Below are positions 26,727 through 35,936 of a stretch of DNA of 64,000 nucleotides, piece after piece. The first letter of the stretch is position 1; every line of letters starts with the position of its first letter. The position numbers and the translations under genes were made by a program. Source of the DNA: Clostridia bacterium (GTDB lineage: Bacteria > Bacillota > Clostridia > Oscillospirales > Acutalibacteraceae); the NCBI GenBank assembly GCA_017467405.1, contig JAFTSH010000001.1, positions 831,123 to 895,122 on the forward strand, given 5' to 3'. The notes beneath the pieces are model-generated. The model did no database searches, was not told the origin of the DNA, and saw only the letters and a list, made by a program, of their open reading frames with translations.

Positions 26727-27491
26727 ATGACAAGAATTATTCTTAGCGGATGCGGAGGAAAAATGGGACGCGTTATCACACGTCTCGTTAAAGAAGGCTT
26801 TCCCGAGTGCACGATTTCTGCAGGTGTAGACCCGATGTGTACTGATGACCTCGGTTATCCAGTATATTCTTCTTTCAAAGACCTTGGTCCCGATGTCGGT
26901 GACGTAATAGTTGATTTTTCAGTTGTTTCCGTTCTTGGTGAAATGCTTGATTTTGCTGTCTCAACCGAAACTCCCGCCGTAATATGTACCACAGGCTATA
27001 ACGATTGTCAGCTTCTCGATATTTCGGAAACCTCGAAAAAGGTTGCAATTTTCAGAAGCGGAAATATGTCTCTCGGAATTAACCTGATAATCAAGCTTGC
27101 CGAAACCGCAACGAAGGTATTGGGCGAGAACTTTGATATTGAGGTTATTGAGGCACATCACAATCAGAAGATTGATGCGCCCAGCGGAACGGCACTTATG
27201 ATCGCTGATGCCATCTCGAACGCCTCTCCCCTTGCGCTCAACTATGAGTTTGATCGTCACTCCAAGAGGATGAAGCGTCCCAAGAACGAGATCGGAATTC
27301 ATTCAATTCGCGGAGGCACGATTGTAGGAGAACATGAAATTGTTTTTGCGGGACACGACGAGGTAATCAGAATCTCTCATTCGGCCGCATCTAAAGAGGT
27401 TTTTGCGGAAGGTGCTGTCAATGCAGCGATCTACCTTGCGGGAAAAGCTCCCGGATCGTACGATATGAACGATCTGCTCAAATCAAAATAA
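26727..27491 (+). CDS. dapB: 4-hydroxy-tetrahydrodipicolinate reductase
   Basis: NAD(P)H-dependent second step of DAP synthesis. The 254-aa protein shows the N-terminal GCGGKMGRV nucleotide motif, the EAHHNQKIDAPSGTA catalytic signature near residue 144 and the IGIHSIRGGTIVGEHEI C-terminal domain. Third gene of the operon; a terminator follows. The remaining DAP genes are not in the window. Confidence 0.97.
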   Translation: MTRIILSGCGGKMGRVITRLVKEGFPECTISAGVDPMCTDDLGYPVYSSFKDLGPDVGDVIVDFSVVSVLGEMLDFAVSTETPAVICTTGYNDCQLLDISETSKKVAIFRSGNMSLGINLIIKLAETATKVLGENFDIEVIEAHHNQKIDAPSGTALMIADAISNASPLALNYEFDRHSKRMKRPKNEIGIHSIRGGTIVGEHEIVFAGHDEVIRISHSAASKEVFAEGAVNAAIYLAGKAPGSYDMNDLLKSK

Positions 27492-27498
27492 TTATTTT

Positions 27499-27527
27499 AA
27501 GCCGACTCAAACGAGCCGGCTTATTTT
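27499..27527 (+). terminator. Terminator after dapB
   Basis: AAGCCG-A-CTC / GAG-C-CGGCTT with an AAAC loop and one mismatch, followed by ATTTTAAT, 8 nt after the dapB stop. Confidence 0.8.
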
Positions 27528-27531
27528 AATC

Positions 27532-27562
27532 AAAAAGACCGACATCCAAAATGATGTCGGTC
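27532..27562 (-). terminator. Terminator after nadE
   Basis: Perfect 10-bp stem GACCGACATC / GATGTCGGTC with a 6-nt loop, followed by TTTTTG on the minus strand, about 10 nt after the nadE stop. Confidence 0.85.
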
Positions 27563-27572
27563 AAAATTTTTA

Positions 27573-29501
27573 CTAATCAAGCCAAGCAGCACAATCAGCA
27601 TCGGTCGGCATCTTCCAATCACCGCGCGGGCTGAGACCTACCGAGCCAATCTTGGGCGCATCGGGTGTGCAGGTACGTTTGAATTGACTTGCGAAAAATC
27701 TCTTAATAAAAAGTGTAAGCCAATGATCAATAGTATTCCTGTCGTATTTGCCCTCAAATGCTTTCGAAGCAAGGAAAAGTATCTTTTCTTTTGACGCACC
27801 CGTACGCACAAAGTAATACAGGAAGAAATCGTGCAGCTCGTACGGTCCGATTCTATCCTCGGTCTTCTGAACGATTTTACCGTTCTCGTCGGGAGGAAGC
27901 AGTTCAGGGCTCACGGGAGTGTCGAGAATATCCTTCAGCACTCCGGAAGTATGAGCGTCACATTGGGTAGAAACGTAGGAAACAAGATATTTGACGAGAG
28001 TTTTGGGAATTCCGGCGTTTACACCGTACATACTCATGTGATCGCCGTTGTACGTGCACCAGCCCATTGCAGCTTCACTGAGATCTCCCGTTCCTACGAG
28101 TATTGCACCCTCAGCATTTGCAACGTCCATGAGTATCTGTGTGCGTTCGCGCGCCTGAGCGTTTTCATACGTAACGTCACGAACTTCGGGATTGTGACCT
28201 ATATCCCTGAAATGTCCGAGAACGGCGTCGCTGATTGATATCTCACGCATAGAAGCTCCGATAGACGAAATGAGCTCGAGTGCATTGTTGTAGGTTCGAC
28301 CCGTTGTACCGAATCCGGGCATTGTGATACCTATTATATTAAGCATAGGAAGTCCTAAAAGCTCCATAGTCTTTGCTGCAACAAGCAGCGCAAGCGTAGA
28401 GTCAAGCCCTCCCGAAATGCCGATCACGAGCTTTTTGAGACCCGTGTGCTCAAGTCTCTTGGCAAGTCCTGCCGTCTGGATGTTGAATATCTCCTCGCAT
28501 CTTTTTTCGCGAAGCGAAGGATCAGAGGGCACGAACGGGGTAGGATCGACAAACCTGTCAAAATCAACGGGGCTGAACCTTGATACTTTACAATCGATCA
28601 GCTTGTAATCATCGGAAAATTGAAGCGAATTATCCGAAAAGCTGCTGTTTACAGCTCTGTATCGGTTAAGTCTTTGAACGTCAACACAGGCAAAAGTCAA
28701 CTCGCTGCGGCGGCTGAAGCGCTTTCCGCGGGCAAGCAACGCTCCGTTTTCGTACACAAGAGCTTCACCTGCAAAAACAAGATCAGTAGTCGATTCAGTA
28801 ACGCCTGCACCGGAGTGAACGTAGCCACACACGGAAGCAGCGCTGTTAACCGAAAGAAGTCTCTCGTTATAATCGTTTTTCCCTACAACGTCGGCAACGG
28901 CGGAAGGATTAAGAATAAGGTTAGCGCCGGAAACAGCCATAATTGAACCCGGCGTTATAGCAGCACAAGCATCCTGTCCGATCTCTATACCTGCAACTGC
29001 ATCGTTGCCGAGCCCGAAAAGAAGCTTTCCGAAAGGCACGGTATATCCGCATATATCAACTTCGCAATCAAGAACGTCAACACCCGACGTAAACCAGCGT
29101 TTCTCTGAAAGTCCGTCAAAATTGGCCAGATACGCCTTCGGTACAACTCCCATGATCTTTCCCTTGTTAAGAACAACGGCACAGTTATAGAGCTTATATC
29201 CGCACCTGACGGGCATACCAACAACGACCGCCGTATCAAAAGCCATCGTGTGCTTCAGAATATCGATCAACGCCTTTTGAGAAGCAGAAATCAGTTCCTC
29301 CTGAAAGAAAAGATCGGCGCAAGTATATCCCGTAAGCGAAAGCTCCGGAAAGACAACTAAGCCCGCGCCTTCAGCGGCAGCGAGCGTGATACACTTTTTT
29401 ATCTCTTCCTTATTAAAATCAGGATTGGCAACCTTCAGAACGGGTACTGCTGCGGCTACCTTAAAAAAGCCATAGTCATTCACTAAAATCGGCTCCTTCA
29501 A
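27573..29501 (-). CDS. nadE: NAD+ synthase, glutaminase-domain type with apparently lost catalytic Cys
   Basis: 642-aa two-domain enzyme for the last step of NAD synthesis. N-terminal nitrilase-fold glutaminase (about 1-290) and C-terminal ATP-pyrophosphatase synthetase with the ISGGLDSTLALL loop near residue 365, GTGDLSEAAMGWCTY and the NAGIPKTLV segment. In the nitrilase half Glu53 (FPELSLTGY) and Lys122 (VVPKAYLANF) are in place, but the position of the nucleophile, usually GVEICEDLW in this family, reads GIEIGQDAC: residue 175 is Gly (GGA codon). The protein may therefore depend on free ammonia. The first codons overlap the end of the OadG-like gene. Confidence 0.93.
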   Translation of the reverse strand: MKEPILVNDYGFFKVAAAVPVLKVANPDFNKEEIKKCITLAAAEGAGLVVFPELSLTGYTCADLFFQEELISASQKALIDILKHTMAFDTAVVVGMPVRCGYKLYNCAVVLNKGKIMGVVPKAYLANFDGLSEKRWFTSGVDVLDCEVDICGYTVPFGKLLFGLGNDAVAGIEIGQDACAAITPGSIMAVSGANLILNPSAVADVVGKNDYNERLLSVNSAASVCGYVHSGAGVTESTTDLVFAGEALVYENGALLARGKRFSRRSELTFACVDVQRLNRYRAVNSSFSDNSLQFSDDYKLIDCKVSRFSPVDFDRFVDPTPFVPSDPSLREKRCEEIFNIQTAGLAKRLEHTGLKKLVIGISGGLDSTLALLVAAKTMELLGLPMLNIIGITMPGFGTTGRTYNNALELISSIGASMREISISDAVLGHFRDIGHNPEVRDVTYENAQARERTQILMDVANAEGAILVGTGDLSEAAMGWCTYNGDHMSMYGVNAGIPKTLVKYLVSYVSTQCDAHTSGVLKDILDTPVSPELLPPDENGKIVQKTEDRIGPYELHDFFLYYFVRTGASKEKILFLASKAFEGKYDRNTIDHWLTLFIKRFFASQFKRTCTPDAPKIGSVGLSPRGDWKMPTDADCAAWLD

Positions 29502-29848
29502 AAACGGGATGTGTTACGGTTGATTCCGGCCTGAGCCCACGCGGAACGCACGGATCGCTGCGGACGAACGGAAACTATTCTGTAGGAATCACGGCTGTTA
29601 TCGCCGAGATAGTCATATACTGCCGCAGAAATAACAGCTAACAGCTCATCATCGATCTCATCGTAACCTGAAGAGTCCGGTGCGCTTGCAACAGAAGAAA
29701 CCGATTTTTGATTTTCGGCACTTCTGTTTCTGAAAAAGCTCACAAGCAACACTAAAATCAGCAAAGCGGCCAAAACAAGACAAAAGTCAGTTGCAGTCAC
29801 TCCTGATGTGCGCACAAGATCGAAGGCTGAAACAAGTGTACTCAACAT
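29498..29848 (-). CDS. OadG-like small membrane protein
   Basis: 116-aa protein: one N-terminal membrane helix (about residues 19-39), a short Ser-rich linker, then a compact domain DDELLAVISAAVYDYLG, RIVSVRP and SAWAQAGINRN. This matches the gamma/delta subunit (OadG) of sodium-pumping decarboxylases. No alpha, beta or biotin-carrier subunit gene lies in the window; the gene instead overlaps nadE by 4 nt. Likely an orphan family member; role unknown. Confidence 0.7.
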   Translation of the reverse strand: MLSTLVSAFDLVRTSGVTATDFCLVLAALLILVLLVSFFRNRSAENQKSVSSVASAPDSSGYDEIDDELLAVISAAVYDYLGDNSRDSYRIVSVRPQRSVRSAWAQAGINRNTSRF

Positions 29849-29930
29849 TTAATCCACCCATTATTCCAAAATTCTGATTACAGTTATTATATACCCATAA
29901 CGGTATTATTTCAACCAAAATTTGATATTA

Positions 29931-31181
29931 TCACTCAATTATGACCTCACACGAGGGCAACGTGCGTATTCCTACCGAAACGCAGGCGCCTTCTCCGAAG
30001 ACCGCGTTCATACCGGATACGTACTTTTCAAGCAGATTTACAGGTACAACCGCCTGAATCGTTCCTGCAAAACCACCGCCATGTACGCGTGAAGCTCCCT
30101 GCCCTGCCAAAATCCGTTCGGACAGTGCCAACGCAAGGCTGACTGCCTGATTTGAGGTATCATTCGGCGAGTATACGTTCTGGAGAAATTTGAAGGATGA
30201 GTTTCCTGATGCGTTTACAGCGCGGATATATTCGCTAACGTCACCTGAGGCGGCGGCGTTTTTAACCGCAAGGACGCGTTCCTCTTCTGCGAAGAAGTGT
30301 ATCGCGCGAAGTACCGCTCTGTCTGAGCACTTGCTGCGCACATCGGAAAGAGAACCGTAAAACTCGTCCGGTGAAACCTCGCGGAGATATTCCTTGCCGA
30401 AATAATTGGCAACAGAGTGCATTTCGGATGTTACAGCGGCATAGTCATCGGTAAGGTCTCCGTGGCTGCTGTGGGTATTTGTTATGCAGAGGGTGTAGCC
30501 GGCTCCCTCGAGATCGAGAAGCATTTTTTCGGCAATCGGCGCTTTGGGATCGGAAAAATCTATATACGAAAAACCGCCGAAAGCGCACGATATCTGATCA
30601 AGCAGACCGCATGGTTTTCCGAAATATACGTTTTCAGCGTATTGACCCACGATTGCCTCTGTCATCAGATCAACGGGAGCCGTATTATAAAGCGCGCCCA
30701 TTATTTCGCATATCAGTATTTCAAACGCAGCCGAAGATGAAAGTCCGCTTCCGCCGGGAATATTGCTGTCCGTAACGGCGTCGAAGCCACCGACCGAAAC
30801 CCCTCTTTCCTTAAGTCCGGCAGTCACACCGCGTATAAGAGCCTGTGAACTTCCCTTTTCGTCGGTGTGAATCTCGAGATCGTCAATATCGACAACACAC
30901 TCCGGATAACCGGGAGAGATCAGACGTACGATCGAATCACAACGCGGAGAAACCGCGGCGATAAGATCGAGATGAACGCTTCCTCCGACTGCCATTCCGT
31001 GCTGATGATCAGTATGATTACCAACTACCTCGGTACGTCCGGATACGCTGAAATAACGCACGCATCTGTCAACGCCGAAATACTCACGAAAAGATGACGA
31101 CAGCTTTGAGTATCTTTCCTTTTGATGTTGCAAATCGTAGCTACGGTAAAGCTTATCCTGTGTAAATCTTCTGGTTTCCAT
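29931..31181 (-). CDS. galK: Galactokinase
   Basis: GHMP kinase that makes galactose-1-phosphate. The 416-aa protein has the sugar-binding signature as GRTEVVGNHTDHQHG (galactokinase form is GRxNLIGEHTDYNxG), the phosphate loop PGGSGLSSSAA and the third GHMP motif GGGFAGTIQAV. The EVVGN and DHQ variants are seen in clostridial members and could broaden sugar choice, but galK is the best call. No galT/galE adjacent. Confidence 0.87.
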   Translation of the reverse strand: METRRFTQDKLYRSYDLQHQKERYSKLSSSFREYFGVDRCVRYFSVSGRTEVVGNHTDHQHGMAVGGSVHLDLIAAVSPRCDSIVRLISPGYPECVVDIDDLEIHTDEKGSSQALIRGVTAGLKERGVSVGGFDAVTDSNIPGGSGLSSSAAFEILICEIMGALYNTAPVDLMTEAIVGQYAENVYFGKPCGLLDQISCAFGGFSYIDFSDPKAPIAEKMLLDLEGAGYTLCITNTHSSHGDLTDDYAAVTSEMHSVANYFGKEYLREVSPDEFYGSLSDVRSKCSDRAVLRAIHFFAEEERVLAVKNAAASGDVSEYIRAVNASGNSSFKFLQNVYSPNDTSNQAVSLALALSERILAGQGASRVHGGGFAGTIQAVVPVNLLEKYVSGMNAVFGEGACVSVGIRTLPSCEVIIE

Positions 31182-31203
31182 TATAAAATCAGCTCCAAGA
31201 AAA

Positions 31204-31226
31204 AGCCGGAGGGTTTTCCTCCGGCC
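31204..31226 (-). terminator. Terminator after the P-loop protein gene
   Basis: GCCGGAGG / CCTCCGGC stem with a 5-nt loop, followed by TTTTTC on the minus strand; 9 nt after the stop at 31236. Confidence 0.85.
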
Positions 31227-31235
31227 GTTATTGTT

Positions 31236-31652
31236 TTAGAGAATGTTGACCAAGGATTGAATACCGTCGGGAAGATCTGTAACATCGCAGGATACGGTGA
31301 AAACAAACTTTGTGTTAGATTCCTCGGCGACAACAGAGAGTCTGTCGAAGAAGTGCATCAGATCGTTGTAGTCAGCACCGCCGATCTTGAGCGTAGCATC
31401 AACGAACAGATCGGTTATATCGTGATCGGAAGCGGCTATTCCGCAAATAAAGGAATAGAGCTCGTCGTATGTGGAAATGCCGTATACATCGGTGTCGATG
31501 AGACGGGCTTTGTAGTTAAGATCATAGGTAAGCTTAAGTCCCTTTTCAAGGCAAACAACATTACCCTTGCTGACTTCGACAGCTTCATTTACCATCGAAA
31601 TGAGTTTCTTGGTTTTTCCGGAACCTTTGTTACCGACAATTACGTTTATCAT
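31236..31652 (-). CDS. Small P-loop ATP-binding protein
   Basis: About 138-aa protein starting at the ATG at 31652 (GGAGG upstream). Walker A is VGNKGSGKTKKL at residues 5-16; LFVDATLKIGG near residue 80 is a likely Walker B strand. The rest (SKGNVVCLEKG, YGISTYDELYSF, TKFVFTVSCDV) matches an unnamed clostridial P-loop family annotated only as ATP-binding. It follows pgi on the same strand. The longer frame upstream overlaps pgi and is not needed. Confidence 0.75.
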   Translation of the reverse strand: MINVIVGNKGSGKTKKLISMVNEAVEVSKGNVVCLEKGLKLTYDLNYKARLIDTDVYGISTYDELYSFICGIAASDHDITDLFVDATLKIGGADYNDLMHFFDRLSVVAEESNTKFVFTVSCDVTDLPDGIQSLVNIL

Positions 31653-31707
31653 AATAGACCTCCGTTTTTGCGCATTTATGGAGTGCGCACACCAGATTCT
31701 TTGCCGA

Positions 31708-33045
31708 TCAGACGAGACGAGCCTCAAGAGCGGCTTTTTGTTCTTCATAACCGGGCTTACCGAGCAGAGCGAACATATTCTTCTTATAGCTTTCGACACC
31801 GGGCTGATCAAAGGGGTTTACACCCAAAAGATAACCGGAAATACCGCAAGCCTTCTCGAAGAAGTAAACAAGGTAACCGAACTCGTACTCGTCAGCCTTG
31901 GGAACAGAAAGCACCAGGTTGGGTACTCCGCCGTCGTTGTGAGCAAGTATCGTGCCTTGGAAAGCCTTGTGATTTACGTAGGACAACTTTTTGCCGGCAA
32001 GGAAATTGAGACCGTCTCCGTCATTCTCTTCGGCTGTGATTACAACGTCCCTGTCGCAGTTATCGATCTGGATAACCGTTTCAAAAAGCATCCTTACGCC
32101 CTGCTGAATATACTGTCCCAGCGAATGGAGATCGGTGGAGAATGTAACAGACGCCGGGAAAATACCTTTATTATCCTTGCCTTCGCTCTCGCCGTAAAGC
32201 TGCTTAAACCATTCGGCAAACATCGTGCAGCGCGGTTCGTACGAAACAAGAAGTTCCACAGACATACCTTTGCGGTACAGAATATTTCTGAGAGCAGCAT
32301 ATCTGTAGCAATCGTTTACAGAAAGATCGTCGCTGAGGAAGGCCTCGCGTGCATCGGCTGCGCCCTTCATCATAGCGTCAATATCAGCACCGGAAACCGC
32401 AATCGGAAGAAGACCTACGGCGGTCAGAACGGAATAACGGCCGCCGATATCGTCGGCAATCACGAACGACTCATAACCTTCATTGTCGGCAAGCTGCTTA
32501 AGCGTACCGCGAGCCTTGTCGGTTGTGCAGTAGATTCGTTTTCTTGCCTCATCTTCACCGTATCGGTCGATGAGCAACTTACGGAATACTCTGAAAGCTA
32601 TTGCAGGTTCAGTAGTAGTACCGGATTTTGAAATAACGTTTACAGAGAAATCACGGCCGTCACAGAGGGAAATAAGCTCGTCAAGTGCAGTTCCGCTTAT
32701 TGAATTACCCGCAAAATAGATATCAGGCGTATCCTTCTTCAGATTATTGTAAAGAGGCGATTTGACAAATTCGATCGCGGCACGTGCGCCGAGATAAGAT
32801 CCGCCGATTCCGATAACAATCAGAACCTCGCTGTTACTCCTGATACGTGCGGCGGCAGCCTTGATTCTTTCGAACTCATCTTTGTCATAGTTAACGGGCA
32901 AATCGCGCCAACCGAGAAAGTCGGCACCAAGTCCGGTTCCATCGGTCAAAGTACGGTGTGCCGCAGAAACCTGCGCCTGCATCGCCGAAAGCTCGTGCTC
33001 GCCTATAAATTGTCTCGCATATTTATCGTTTAACTTTACTGCCAT
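31708..33045 (-). CDS. pgi: Glucose-6-phosphate isomerase
   Basis: Interconverts glucose-6-phosphate and fructose-6-phosphate. The 445-aa length is that of the shorter Gram-positive enzymes. Visible: [15 protein letters not shown] near residue 75, [10 protein letters not shown] near residue 141, the catalytic Glu region [16 protein letters not shown] and the C-terminal [16 protein letters not shown] signature with the catalytic Lys. Followed by the P-loop gene after 55 nt. Confidence 0.97.
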   Translation of the reverse strand: MAVKLNDKYARQFIGEHELSAMQAQVSAAHRTLTDGTGLGADFLGWRDLPVNYDKDEFERIKAAAARIRSNSEVLIVIGIGGSYLGARAAIEFVKSPLYNNLKKDTPDIYFAGNSISGTALDELISLCDGRDFSVNVISKSGTTTEPAIAFRVFRKLLIDRYGEDEARKRIYCTTDKARGTLKQLADNEGYESFVIADDIGGRYSVLTAVGLLPIAVSGADIDAMMKGAADAREAFLSDDLSVNDCYRYAALRNILYRKGMSVELLVSYEPRCTMFAEWFKQLYGESEGKDNKGIFPASVTFSTDLHSLGQYIQQGVRMLFETVIQIDNCDRDVVITAEENDGDGLNFLAGKKLSYVNHKAFQGTILAHNDGGVPNLVLSVPKADEYEFGYLVYFFEKACGISGYLLGVNPFDQPGVESYKKNMFALLGKPGYEEQKAALEARLV

Positions 33046-33127
33046 GAACAGGCCTCCTGTGTTTTTCTATATTTTATCAAACATAACGAAATTTTGCAAT
33101 ATCTGTACCGTATTTTTTAATATTTTT

Positions 33128-34387
33128 TTACAAACCTACCAGTGATTTTATTAAACGAATCAGTACCGTGCCTAAAGTAAGTTTATCTACTGATTGCGTT
33201 GCAGTAATTTTATAGTTACCTATTACACTGTCGCCAAGCTTTATGGTAACAGACCCGAGCATGTCACCTTTTTTCACGGGTGCGTTTATCTCTTCGCATA
33301 ACTTAACTTCACAAGCTATCCCCTTTTCCTCACCTTTTTTTAATATTACGGGTTTAATACTTTCTGTAACGGTTTCCACACAGTCTTCCTTTCCGCCGTT
33401 TACCTTTACGGGCTTTATCAGTGAGGTGTCGATCTGCGGTACCGTAACACACCAGTTTGCAAATCCGTAGTTAAGCATCTTTTTGGCGCCGTTAAATCGC
33501 TCGTTGCTTGTAGAGCCGCTCATAACCACCGCTACAAGTTCCATGCCGTTTTTTTCTGCCGTCGCCGAAAGACAGTATCCGGCCTGCGAAGTCGTGCCGG
33601 TTTTCAGTCCGGTCGTACCGTCATAAAACCTTGCTAATTTATTCGTGTTTACAAGCTGCGTTTCACCGTTTCGAAGATAGTCGATCCATATTTGTGTGTA
33701 TTCTTTTATCATTTCATGCTTTATCAGCTCCCTCGACATCACCGCAACGTCATACGCGGTAGTTAAGTGTCCTTCGGCATCAAGACCCGTACAGTTAACG
33801 AAGACCGTGTTCTTCATTCCGAGCTCGGATGCTCTCGCGTTCATCATAGAAACGAATTCTTCGACGCTTCCCGCAACGTGCTCAGCGAGGGCAACGCAGG
33901 CGTCGTTTGCCGACGCGACGGCCGTTGCCTTCAGCATTTCGTGAACGGTCATCGTTTCGCCCTCTTCAAGCCAGATCTGCGACCCGCCCATAGACGCAGC
34001 GGTTGCGCTCGCCGTCACGGTTTCTTCTTTGGTTATTTTGCCCGCCTCAAGCGCTTCAACAATGAGAAGAAGACTCATAATTTTTGTTATCGAGGCAGGT
34101 GCAAGCTTATCGTCTTTATTTTGCTCAAAAAGTATCTTTCCGGTTGAAACCTCCATCAGAACAGCAGATTTTGCGTTTACGTTCAAAGAGTCTGCTGAGG
34201 CAGGTATATCTTCTTTTAAGGTTTCTGCCGTCTCATAAGTTGTAAAAAGATCTCCCGTAACGCTTTCAGACGCAATCCTTACCTTGAGTGAAGACATAGC
34301 CGACTGAATTTCCTCGGCACTTACCGATACGGTAGTTACAGCTAACGCAAGTATTACACACACGATCAACGTCAAAATTCTTTTCAA
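33128..34387 (-). CDS. D-alanyl-D-alanine carboxypeptidase (DacF/DacA type)
   Basis: Penicillin-binding protein that trims the terminal D-Ala of peptidoglycan stems. The 419-aa precursor has a signal peptide (residues 1-24, ending VSA), the three serine-PBP motifs PASITKI (SxxK), SAND (SxN) and KTGTTSQAG (KTG), a C-terminal PBP5_C-like beta domain and a terminal amphipathic anchor (VLIRLIKSLVGL). It could be the vegetative DacA or sporulation DacF/DacB; sequence alone does not decide. Confidence 0.9.
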   Translation of the reverse strand: MKRILTLIVCVILALAVTTVSVSAEEIQSAMSSLKVRIASESVTGDLFTTYETAETLKEDIPASADSLNVNAKSAVLMEVSTGKILFEQNKDDKLAPASITKIMSLLLIVEALEAGKITKEETVTASATAASMGGSQIWLEEGETMTVHEMLKATAVASANDACVALAEHVAGSVEEFVSMMNARASELGMKNTVFVNCTGLDAEGHLTTAYDVAVMSRELIKHEMIKEYTQIWIDYLRNGETQLVNTNKLARFYDGTTGLKTGTTSQAGYCLSATAEKNGMELVAVVMSGSTSNERFNGAKKMLNYGFANWCVTVPQIDTSLIKPVKVNGGKEDCVETVTESIKPVILKKGEEKGIACEVKLCEEINAPVKKGDMLGSVTIKLGDSVIGNYKITATQSVDKLTLGTVLIRLIKSLVGL

Positions 34388-34477
34388 AATTTACACCCCC
34401 AATAGCTTTACATTAATGTTTATGTCATAAGCATGCACAAATGAACAAAAGTGCTTGAATTTTTGATATCGGAAGAT

Positions 34478-34523
34478 AAAAACAAGCACGCATCGGCTGG
34501 TTGGTAGCCATGCGTACTTGTTT
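34478..34523. other. Long imperfect hairpin in the dacF-mtaB divergent region
   Basis: AAACAAGC-ACGCAT pairs with ATGCGT-ACTTGTTT around an inner GGCT-GGTTGGT-AGCC stem. On the minus strand it is followed by TTTTTATC, terminator-like, although no minus-strand gene lies upstream of it. The divergent region (34388-34605) holds no other gene I can support. Confidence 0.5.
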
Positions 34524-34605
34524 ATAAGAATATTTTAACTTACAAATAAAAAGGTTGAAGTTTATGCGCGGAGAAGTTAAAATGTAGAGTGAACGGAGTG
34601 AAACC

Positions 34606-35895
34606 ATGAAGATACACTTTTCCACACTCGGCTGTAAAGTCAATCAATACGAATCCTTTGCAATGCGCGCTGCGTTTGAATCTAACGGTCACGTTGGTAC
34701 GGAAGATCCGCACGAAGCAGACGTTATAGTCGTAAATTCCTGTACGGTAACGGCGGAAAGCAACCGCAAAACGCGACAGCTTGTCAGAAAAATGCGACGC
34801 AGCAATCCGAACGCCTGCATTGTTCTTACTGGTTGTATGCCTCAGGCCTTCCCAAAAGATGCCGAGATTATTAACGAAGCCGATATCGTTACCGGTAACA
34901 AGGACAATAACCGCGTTCCCGAAATGGTATACAAATTTTTATCTGACAGCAAGAGAACCGTAGATATCAATCAGCACCGCGCAGGCGAAGCGTTCGTTAG
35001 CTCCACCGTCGGAGATTTTCACGAGCGTACACGCGCCTATGTCAAGGTCGAAGATGGCTGCGACAGATTTTGCACGTACTGCATTATTCCTAAGGCGCGA
35101 GGCCGTGTCAGGTCCAAATCTCCCGATGACATTCGCAGCGAAGCCGCCGCACTTTCTGCGTCAGGATACAAGGAACTCGTTCTTGTCGGTATAAATCTAT
35201 CCGACTACGGTAAGGAGATTGGCCTGAATATGTGCGATGCCGTTGATGCCGCTAACGTTCAAGGAATTGAGCGAATACGTTTGGGATCGCTTGAGCCTGA
35301 TCAGATTACGGACAAAATGATCTCACATCTTTCGTCGATAAAAGAATTCTGTCCGCAGTTTCACCTCTCTCTACAATCCGGTTGTGACAGAACGCTGCGA
35401 AGAATGAACAGACACTACGATTCATCTTTTTATCGCAATCTCGTTACAAGACTCAGAAACGGGTTTGAAAACTGTTCGATAACTACCGATATAATGGTTG
35501 GGTTTGCGGGTGAAACAGATGAAGATTTTGAAGACTCTTTGAAATTCGTAGATGAAATCGGATTTGCCAAGTCACACGTTTTCGCATATTCAAGGCGCGC
35601 AGGTACTCCAGCGGCAACGTATCCGGATCAAGTGCCCGAGTCGGTCAAGCGCACGAGAAGTGCCAAAATGATCGAGACAACGGTTAAGTCTACCGAAAAT
35701 TTTCTCAAATCTCAAATCGGACTTGTTTGTCCCGTGCTGTTTGAGGGCAAGTGCGAAGACTCAACCTATGAAGGCTACGCGCCAAACTACACCCCCGTGA
35801 GAGTACGCAGCGACAAAAACATTTCCGGATTGTCGTTACGGGTAAAAATAACCGACTCGACGGACACATACTGTACAGGCGTAATTACAGAATAA
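34606..35895 (+). CDS. mtaB: tRNA threonylcarbamoyladenosine methylthiotransferase
   Basis: Radical-SAM methylthiotransferase converting t6A37 to ms2t6A37 in tRNA. The 429-aa protein has the N-terminal UPF0004 domain starting FSTLGCKVNQYESFA with Cys residues for one cluster (GCK, NSCTVTAES, LTGCMPQ) and the radical-SAM CxxxCxxC in GCDRFCTYCIIPKARG near residue 150, then a TRAM-like C-terminus. GCKVNQ is the MtaB form. A terminator shared with mnmA follows. Confidence 0.95.
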   Translation: MKIHFSTLGCKVNQYESFAMRAAFESNGHVGTEDPHEADVIVVNSCTVTAESNRKTRQLVRKMRRSNPNACIVLTGCMPQAFPKDAEIINEADIVTGNKDNNRVPEMVYKFLSDSKRTVDINQHRAGEAFVSSTVGDFHERTRAYVKVEDGCDRFCTYCIIPKARGRVRSKSPDDIRSEAAALSASGYKELVLVGINLSDYGKEIGLNMCDAVDAANVQGIERIRLGSLEPDQITDKMISHLSSIKEFCPQFHLSLQSGCDRTLRRMNRHYDSSFYRNLVTRLRNGFENCSITTDIMVGFAGETDEDFEDSLKFVDEIGFAKSHVFAYSRRAGTPAATYPDQVPESVKRTRSAKMIETTVKSTENFLKSQIGLVCPVLFEGKCEDSTYEGYAPNYTPVRVRSDKNISGLSLRVKITDSTDTYCTGVITE

Positions 35896-35897
35896 CG

Positions 35898-35924
35898 AAA
35901 ATCCCTGCCGAGCAGGGATTTTCT
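35898..35924. terminator. Terminator between convergent mtaB and mnmA
   Basis: AAATCCCTGC / GCAGGGATTT with a 3-nt loop, followed by TCTATTT on the plus strand and preceded by TCGTTATTC in the minus direction. It works best for mtaB. Confidence 0.8.
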
Positions 35925-35936
35925 ATTTATCATAAC

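Noticed and set aside
31653-31811. N-terminal extension of the P-loop protein
   Set aside because: It overlaps pgi; the internal ATG at 31652 has a strong SD and gives the usual Walker A position.
31122-32009. 295-aa plus-strand ORF opposite the P-loop gene and pgi
   Set aside because: Antisense shadow of two well-supported genes.
31567-32631. 354-aa plus-strand ORF opposite pgi
   Set aside because: Lies fully antisense to a clear pgi; no SD and no recognisable domain. It reflects stop-poor antisense frames.
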